Shown: in pieces, positions 26,514 through 35,500 of the stretch
Layout: each line of letters starts with the position of its first letter
How positions within the stretch are numbered: the first letter of the stretch is position 1
DNA from: a virus
Reading direction: 5' to 3' (one strand)
DNA length: 39,515 nt
Virus record (IMG/VR): IMGVR_UViG_3300010354_000210
Coordinates: 1-39,515 of that record
Made by a program: the position numbers and the translations under genes
Notes under the pieces: generated by a model
The model's input: the letters and a program-made list of their open reading frames with translations, nothing else
Database searches by the model: none
What the model was told of the DNA's origin: nothing

Positions 26514-29500
26514 TAGTATAATCTCGGTATTTTAAGGGCAAGAGTCTTTGGACTGTTGGTGAACTTGAAACACCCGCAAGACCATTTTTGTAGTTTGTGA
26601 ATGTTTCTGGGAAAGTTCTACTTAATGTAGAAAGTCTACCCCAAGTATATTCGCCATAGAATGAACTAAAACCAAGACCAGACAGATTATTATACGAAGT
26701 AAGACTTACTGTTACCTGGGCAACATAAGTTAATCCAATTCCAGGAACTGCAGTTTGTCCAATTGAAACCGCAACTGCATTATAGATGTTATCTAAACAT
26801 GTTGTTCCAATCCCAACCGTATCACCATTTGCATCTTTTGCAGTAACGCCATTACCCACATTAGAATTTTTGACAACAAAATAATAACCAGTCTGTATTC
26901 CACTGATTCCAGTTGTTGCAATACCTACTGTATTAATAGTCAAGTCTCTCAAGTAGGAGTTTTGTGGAATAAAGAAGTCAAATACTAATCCAGTAGTTGC
27001 TACAGATACTGATGTTGTTTTGATGCCAGTGATGATTCCAAAATCTCCTTCAAAGGTTACATTAGACATCTCTTCTTTTGTAACTTTTGGTGACTGAATT
27101 AAAACAAGTGGTGGATTTGTTGAAGTATAACCATAACCGATTGCAGAAACTCCGATTGAGGTTACAACTCCGTTTGTTATAGTTGCAGATCCAGAAGCTC
27201 TATATGTTGATCCAAGTCCAACTGGATTTGAAACAATCACATCTGGTGCTGAAGTATAACCATAACCACCATCACTAATTACAAAAGATGTAATTGTTCC
27301 TGCAGAAGAAACAACTGCAGTTGCAGATGCACCAGCGACAGCATCCTGAGATGTAACAATAATTTTTTTATAATTCGTATTTCCCGTTGTATTTTCTTTT
27401 TGGGCATCAAAGAAAGTCTTTGCACTTTCGACGAATACAACTGAAGAAGTTACGCCCAGATTGTTAATTATGTTTGTAGTTGGTTGAACAAAAGGTTCAT
27501 AAAGAACTCTGGTCTTTCCAACCTCCAATCCATCAATTATTCTATCTTCGGTTTGATAGCAAAGTGTAACTGGTCTAGTATATGTTTCTCCAAATGTCAG
27601 ACCTGGATTGAAATATGTGTTTGTAAATACATAATCACTTGCAGGAATATCTGTAACAAGTCTTTCATCCTCTGTCAGGAAAATAGAATCATCTATAAGT
27701 TGTAAATTATCTCCAACTTCAATTGGTTCTAAAACATCAACTAATACTACGTCAACATTACTATTTCCTTTATAGAATAAGATTTTTGAAGTATCTCCAG
27801 ACTTTGGTGGTTCTGGGAATGTAATTAAATTACCTCCACGGAAAATATATCCTGTCCCAGGAACTTGTAAAACATCATTAATAAAGACCAATAGTGTAGC
27901 TTGAATATCGAGATTCGATCCTGGTTTAGTTCTGATTGAAGTAAGAACGTCATTTATTTTGATTGGGAACGTTTTTCTTTCACCATCAAATAGAGAATCA
28001 AAAGAATCAAGAACTTGAAGGTCTCCAATTGACCAACCAGCAAACGAATCTGTATGAGTTCTATCGACGCTAATCTGAAATTCTTTGTAAGTCAAACTCG
28101 TATTTGTTGGAATACCAACTGTTCCTCCAATAGCAACCGTAAGAATTTCACTTTGACCATATCCATAACCAGTGTTTCTAATTTCAAAATTAATTACACT
28201 GGAACCTTGTCCAACAACAATATCAATTTCTGCACCACTTCCAACTCCAGATACTGAAGATGAACTGTAAATCAATGGTATGTTACTATATGATAAAGGT
28301 GAATCAAAGAAAACTAGTGGTGGATTTGATGATGTATATCCAACTCCAGGATTTGTAATTGCAACACTTACAATATTTCCATTTTGAACTGTTGCATTTC
28401 CAATAAATTCAATATTTGGAGTTGTTGTACTTGATGTGCCAACACCGACTCTGACAGTTTGTAATCCTGAACGATATCCAGAACCACTATTTCCAATACT
28501 GATTGATTGTATCGTTCCTGCAATAGAAACTACTGCTGTGCCTCCAGCCGAAACTAGTGGTTGGAATCCAAATCCACCAGTTGATCCAACTGAAACAAGA
28601 ATTCCTTTTCTGGGCAATCCAGATGCATTAATATCGTATGATTGTGTCGCATTTCCAGTAAATGAAATTGTTGTGATTCCAGATGATTCTGATAGTGAAT
28701 AATTTCCTTCTATAAAAATTGGAGAAGTATTTCTAGATGGTTGCTGGAAAATTTGATTGATTAATATAACAGCATTACTTGTGCTTATTCCAGTAATGTT
28801 TGACCCTTCAGATTTTAATACAAAACTTGTGTTTACTCCAGTGAAAGACCCAGAAATATCATCAAATACTTTATTATAATAATATGAATCAGTAGAGGAA
28901 TTTACATCTCCAGATTTTAAAAATACTCTGCCACTAAATGATGATCCAGTTACTAATCCAACATAATCTTGCTCATCTGGTCTATTTGATTGATTTGTGA
29001 ATGGAATTTGTCCCCATGGAGAATTTGTGAAATAAATTGTATTCGCATCAATGTTATAATTACCAACTAATTTGGTAACCAAACTACCTACTTGGTGAGT
29101 AGAAATTCCAGTTCCAAGCCATCCTCGTTGAACAATTCCAACATTTGTTGCGCCATATCCAAGTGTATCAAGTCTCATTATTTCATTATCAATTTTTATC
29201 AAATCTCCACTAAAAATTGATGTAATACCAGATAAAGTTATAGTGTTTGTTATTGCTTCTACGTAGGTGCCAACTGTTGTTGTAATTGAAGTTCCTACAA
29301 TTGGAGATTGTATTACATTATCAATTGTTAATATGGTTCTAGAATTTTGATTAGAGCCTTTGACAATATGTGAAGTTCCAATACCAACACTTGTTATATC
29401 TAAGAATTTTGGTGGACTGGACAATGCATCTTCAGCCGTTCCAGCAAATTTTAAGTATAAGTTATCAGTTTTATATACATATAACGTTCTTGGAAGTTTA

Positions 29501-32500
29501 TCTGTCAAACCAATTCCGGTGATTGTAGTTGTTGCAATTCCAATCGCATTAAAACTGCTTGTATCTGAACCAGTATATTCATAATATATTTTTTCTCCAG
29601 TAACAAAGAAGTGTTCTGGAATTTGTAATCTATCGTTTGTAAGGTCCACAATCTCAGTAGAAGACCCTTCAAAATATCTTTCAAAAATTGGTCTTTGTCT
29701 ATGAGTCAACCCAAAATTCTTTCTTGAAGAAATTGCAGTTCCTTCATAAGAACCATGGCCACTGTCTATAGATGCATTATTCAATGATATTTGTCTAGGA
29801 GCATTATGGCTATGAGTGGAAGTTAGTGCCTGTTGGAATACTCTAACTTGTACTTCTATATTTGGTTCTGGTGTGAACTGCAATGCAGTTTCGTCACCAA
29901 TTTTTGTAACCGTAAAATCTCCAATAGATCCATCAGTATGAACATATCCAAATTCTGATACATATGCATTTGATTGGTTTTTCAATACAACCAGTTCTGA
30001 TATTTGATGCTGCATATCAGTTAAATTTTCAACCGATGCAACATAATATGCTGCGTCAAAATCGTATGGGAATTTAGTAACTGTAACAGCTGTAGGAGAA
30101 CCAGATGCTGCAATGCTTGTATAACCAGATCCCACAAAACTATCAAACATACTTGATGTTCCAACACCAACAGCGGATGAATTTGCAATTGAAACTCTGA
30201 TAGTGTTTACGAAGTGATTTGTGGAAAGACCTGCATATGGTACAAGATCAACATTTAATTGTGACCCGGACATGTATACATTAAAAGTTCCTATTCCAGG
30301 AGATCCAAATGAAGAAAAACTACCATTATTCAACTGACCATAATCCATAAAAACTACATCAATATCATTATGGACTACACTAAGTTCATCAACCTCATAG
30401 TATGATCCGTCTTCAGCACCAATTACTACATAAATCTTTGATGCGCGATATGTTGATGCAATACCAACAACGGTAGTTGCAGTTGATGTTCCAGTAACAA
30501 GAGTTTTGGTTGATGAAGCAATACTTACAATATTTCCAAGACTTTGTTCACCAATAGAAGTTGTAAGATCGCTGACAGAAAGATCTGAGAATGAGATATT
30601 ATAATTATTTTCTTCATAATAATTTGGATGGAATTCTAAAACACCCTCAGATCCAAAAATACTAAAATCAAATGCTCCTAAATCATTATCATTATAAATT
30701 TTTCCATATTGATTTAAATATCCATAATTGTTATCATGTAATAATGAAACTAAAAGAACTTGATTTTGATCAGCATAGACTAAATCGTTGACAAAAGTTA
30801 CATACTTTTTATATCTTGCATTCGTTAATGTAAAGACATCAATATTTGAATATTTTGTTGATCTTGGATTGCTATTGAATTCTGGTGAAAGATCATCAAT
30901 CATTAAAACTCTATTTCCAATAGATTCCAAATAATCTTGGAGAATTGCAGAATCAAAGATTATTTGATTTGAAGCATAATTTTGCCCAATAACAATATTA
31001 TTTTCTTTAGCAAGATCAAAGTCTGCTTTACAGTGCAAATTAAGAGATGAATCTAATTCAACAACTACATTAGATTCACTTTCAAGAGTTGATCCTATAC
31101 CTACACCGTCAGGTAAAGATTTTACTTGTAGATCTGCAAACTTTTTGAATCCAACTGGATGATTTAATTCATCAACACTACTATCCCAAGTTTCAAGTGG
31201 AATATTGGTTTTAACAGAATATGAAAAATACTGATAATAGTCATTGTCATGAATTTTTTGAAGATCATTATTTAAAAATCCAGTTTCTTTCTGCCAACCT
31301 TTCTTTACAATTGAAGATGAGTTAACATCATAAATGGAATTGAAGTTTAGAACTCTTACAATTTCAGCTTGAGTTTTAGAAGATTCTCCAGAAACAATTT
31401 CTCCAGAATTAAAATCTAAGTTTGAAGAAACTTTTAATAATGAGTTTTTATTATTCCATCTTATAACATCACCTGATGATGATGGTGAATTTACAATCTC
31501 ACCCTCTAAGAAATCATTAGTTTTAAATTCTGGAGTAAAGATTGGGAGATCTTTTTCTGGTATTATTCTACCTGCAGAATTAATTGGGTCATAATTTCCT
31601 GGTATTTCTCCAACATCCAACAATCCAGAAATATTATACGAAACGGTTCCACCAATTCCACCGATATTTGGATCCAAATTAACAATAGTGAAGAATTGAT
31701 ATCCGTAGTTTTCTGAATTATAACCTTTTGCAGTCGATCCAATACCAACACTAATGTTTTCAATTAAAATTCTATCTCCAATTGCAAATGGATAATCTTG
31801 AGGGTCACTAAAACTAGATCCTAAAGTAACGACAACATCTTGAGATGCTGGTATGTATTTTATAGTACTGATACCAACTCCATTTGTATTATTGACTGGA
31901 CGAATGACTGATGTTTCTTTATCAAGATTGTAAGCATTACTTAAAATAGTTACATTTTTATCATTAAGACTATATTTAAGATTTGCTTGTGAATTTACTT
32001 TTCCAGTTAATTCGTCTACTACAATTAAATCTGGAGCTATATTATAATTTCTTCCTACAGATGTAATTCCAATAGATTTGAATGAATACAAGTCCTTCAC
32101 TTGTAAAATTTGTGGAAGGTTCGCTGTTGGTCTCAAACTTAAATCTGATGGATAATCAAATCCAATATCTTGCAATTCAACTTTATTAATTGATCCAATA
32201 CTGGTGCCATATGAAACTAAAATTGCTCCAGTTCCAATACCACTGTTTACATAAGAAATTTTGGGTAAAGTTCTGTATGATAATCCTTTAGAAATTAAAT
32301 CGATTCCAACGATTGATCCATATACTTGAGTAGAATTTGTGGTATACTTTAATTCTCCATCATTTTGTGTATACAAAATATTTTCGGGATAATTAGCGAT
32401 CGAATATGTAAATTGTGTTCCCCCTGCAGAAATCACTTCATAATTTCCCGAATATAAACTCGTGATAACACCAGAAAGAACAGAAACATCTACATAATCT

Positions 32501-35500
32501 CCACTTTGAAGATTGTGAGTGGATGCAGTAGATACAGTTACTCGATTTAGTGTTGTTGTGCCTTCTAAAGTATTTTCATAATTTGTAGTTAAACTATGAG
32601 TATTTCCCAGACCAATGTTCGTGAAGTAAACTAAAGATGCTGTGGTAGCAATCCCGACAAAAGAACCAGTTGTTCCCAATCCAACTTTAATCGTAGAAAT
32701 TCCCAGTAGATTATCACCAAGACGAGCAGCATAAAGAACACTATCATTTGCGAGTTGCCAACTATTTGCCCCATCCGTAGAAATTGAAATAGCATTTCCA
32801 CCATTAGCGTTGTAAACTAATTGTGTACCAGTTTCTATTTCGTGATTTGGCAACCACAGAGATTGAGTAGGAATTGTAATTTGAGTAAGACCCGCTCCAG
32901 GATTTGTAAATGATAAAGTATATCCAATTCCAGGGCCTGCTGTTGTACCTAGTCCAACAGATTCTTTGGGATCAAAATAAATTTGTTTATCCAACTTCAA
33001 ACTATATGTTGAAGTTGAGATACCAAAAGGTAATATAAACTTTCTTGGTTTTTCTGTAATTGCAATTCCAGCAGAAATTGAAGTTATACCTTGAGTTTCA
33101 TTATAACTACGTCTTACTCTAATTCTAGATGAAAGTGAATCTATATTTAAAACTTTTACCTGTTCATCAAGAACTTGATAGATATCATTTTCTTTGATTG
33201 TAACCAGATTTCCAGATACATTGAAATATGTTACTAATCCAGTGTATCCAGTAGATCCAATTCCAGTAGTTACTAAAAGTTCATTTGCAATCGTTGTAAT
33301 TTTGCCACTCGTATTAATTCCAGAAGATGTGAATGAAACGGTTTCATGATTTAGATAATTGTGTGGATTTGGAGAATAACCAATAAAGTTTTTAGCATCC
33401 GCAATTGGGATCATCTGAACATTACTCAGTGTAGAAGTGGCTATTCCAACACTTGTTACTTGCTTTCCACCTACAATAGAAACTTTCGCAGAGATTCCAA
33501 AACCACCTGTAGTTTCATTATCAAATATAATTTTATCACCTACTTGATAATTTGTTCCACCTGTAGTAATTCCAATAGAATCGATTCCTGCTTTTGTAGT
33601 CCCTTTAATTAAAGATAATTGTTTTTTAATTTTGTTTGAATCTAAAACGTAATCATAATAACTTCTGGATTTTGTAAAGTGATATGGGCGAGTATTTCTG
33701 CTCCAATTAGTATTGTTGATATCAATTTCATCTTGGTTGGAACTTGCAAGATAGTTAAATGATATTGGGTTTGATTTATAAGTATTTCCTATTACATATG
33801 GGAATACGGGTCTTCTAAATGAACGGAATATACCAGTAGAATCATTTACTGAGTTTATAGTGCAGAAATATGCATAAGTTCCATCAGGATACTCTGGGGT
33901 TGGACCAAATTTTCCATTACATGCATCCAAATCTCCTGCGTTTGTGAACTCATAATCTTCAACAAAAAATCCTAAAGGATATCTTAAAATATTGGGTCTT
34001 ACAGAACTAGAAACTTGAGCATATCCCGAAACCATTCTCTTTGTAGATCCATTGGAATCAAATCCATATGGACCATATATTGGATTGCCATCATAAGCCC
34101 AACCAATAATTGGAGAGTGTGATGATGAGTCAATTTCGGATCCTCCAGATGTTCTTAAATCAGGTACATAAATTGGAGTTTCGTCAACCAACTCTTTTGC
34201 TAATGTTGAAGATCTTAATCCTCTAGATGCGTATGCATGACCATATTGTAATCCATAATTTTCATTCTTAGATTTTAATAAGATGCCATCATCAAGATTA
34301 ATTTGATTGAAATATAATAATCTTTCTACTTCATTTATTCTCCAGGATTTGATTTGCGCTTCAAATTGAGCACCTGATCCAGATGCGATCACATCAATAT
34401 TTGTTCCTTCAGAATACCCAAGTCCTTCAAAAATTACCTTTACATCTATTAGTTGACCATTTTCTACGACTGGCGTCAATACAGCACCAGATCCTGTTGA
34501 ACTGTTAATAATCAAATTTGGTGGGCAATTGTAATCATTTCCCGGTTTTGTGACAAAAACTTGTTTAATTTTTCCATCAGAAATTACAGGTATTACTTCT
34601 GCTCCAGATCCACTATTCAGAGAAAATGTTGGTTGTCTGTTATAGTTTACTATTTCCTCACTTCCATACTGAACACCCAAAGAAGTAAGAGAAACTGATG
34701 TAATACTTCCTCTAAAAATTGGTTTTAGAATAGCTTCAAAACTTTGTCCAGATAAAGTTGATATGCCAATTTGACTTTTAATCGTAAGTTGAATTGTGGA
34801 TGCGCTACTTACATATCCACTACCACTATCAATGACTGAAATTGATCCAATTTTTTTCTTTTTAGTAGTTGACAATAATTTGTGATTGCCACTTCCAAAA
34901 GATGTTAAGTCTACAGTATTGATTCCTACTGCAGAATCTGTAAATGTCTTATGAAGTTTGATAGTAAATCCATCTTGGACAGAAACATAATATTTTGCAC
35001 CTGTCGTAAGACCACCAACGTTTGTCCCCCCTTGGGTATCATAGATTACTTCTTCAGAATCTCTAAATTTATGATAGGATGAAAAACCGATCGTATCGTT
35101 GCTTGTATTGACCTGTAATGCCCCTGCAGAAGAGTTGAAGGATGATGAGTGGTCAAACTCGATTAAATTTGGTTTTACTAAAGCCCCAGATCCTCCACCA
35201 CCAGTAATTGTAATAATAGGATCTTCAAGATAATCAAATCCGGGATCAATAATATCTACACGAACTAATGATCCAGTTACTGTGCAGATACCAGTAGCAC
35301 CAAATCCAATTGCATCGGAAATATGGAGAGTTGGTGGATTGATAACATCATAGTCACTTCCAGATGCAGTTGGAACTACTTGTTGCAATGGGCCATAAAA
35401 AATAACATCGGATGTTTTATAGTTAATCAATTCAACACCATTGATGAACATTCCTGTTGTTCCAACAGGAGTATCATATGAAGACCCATCACTTTCGGGT

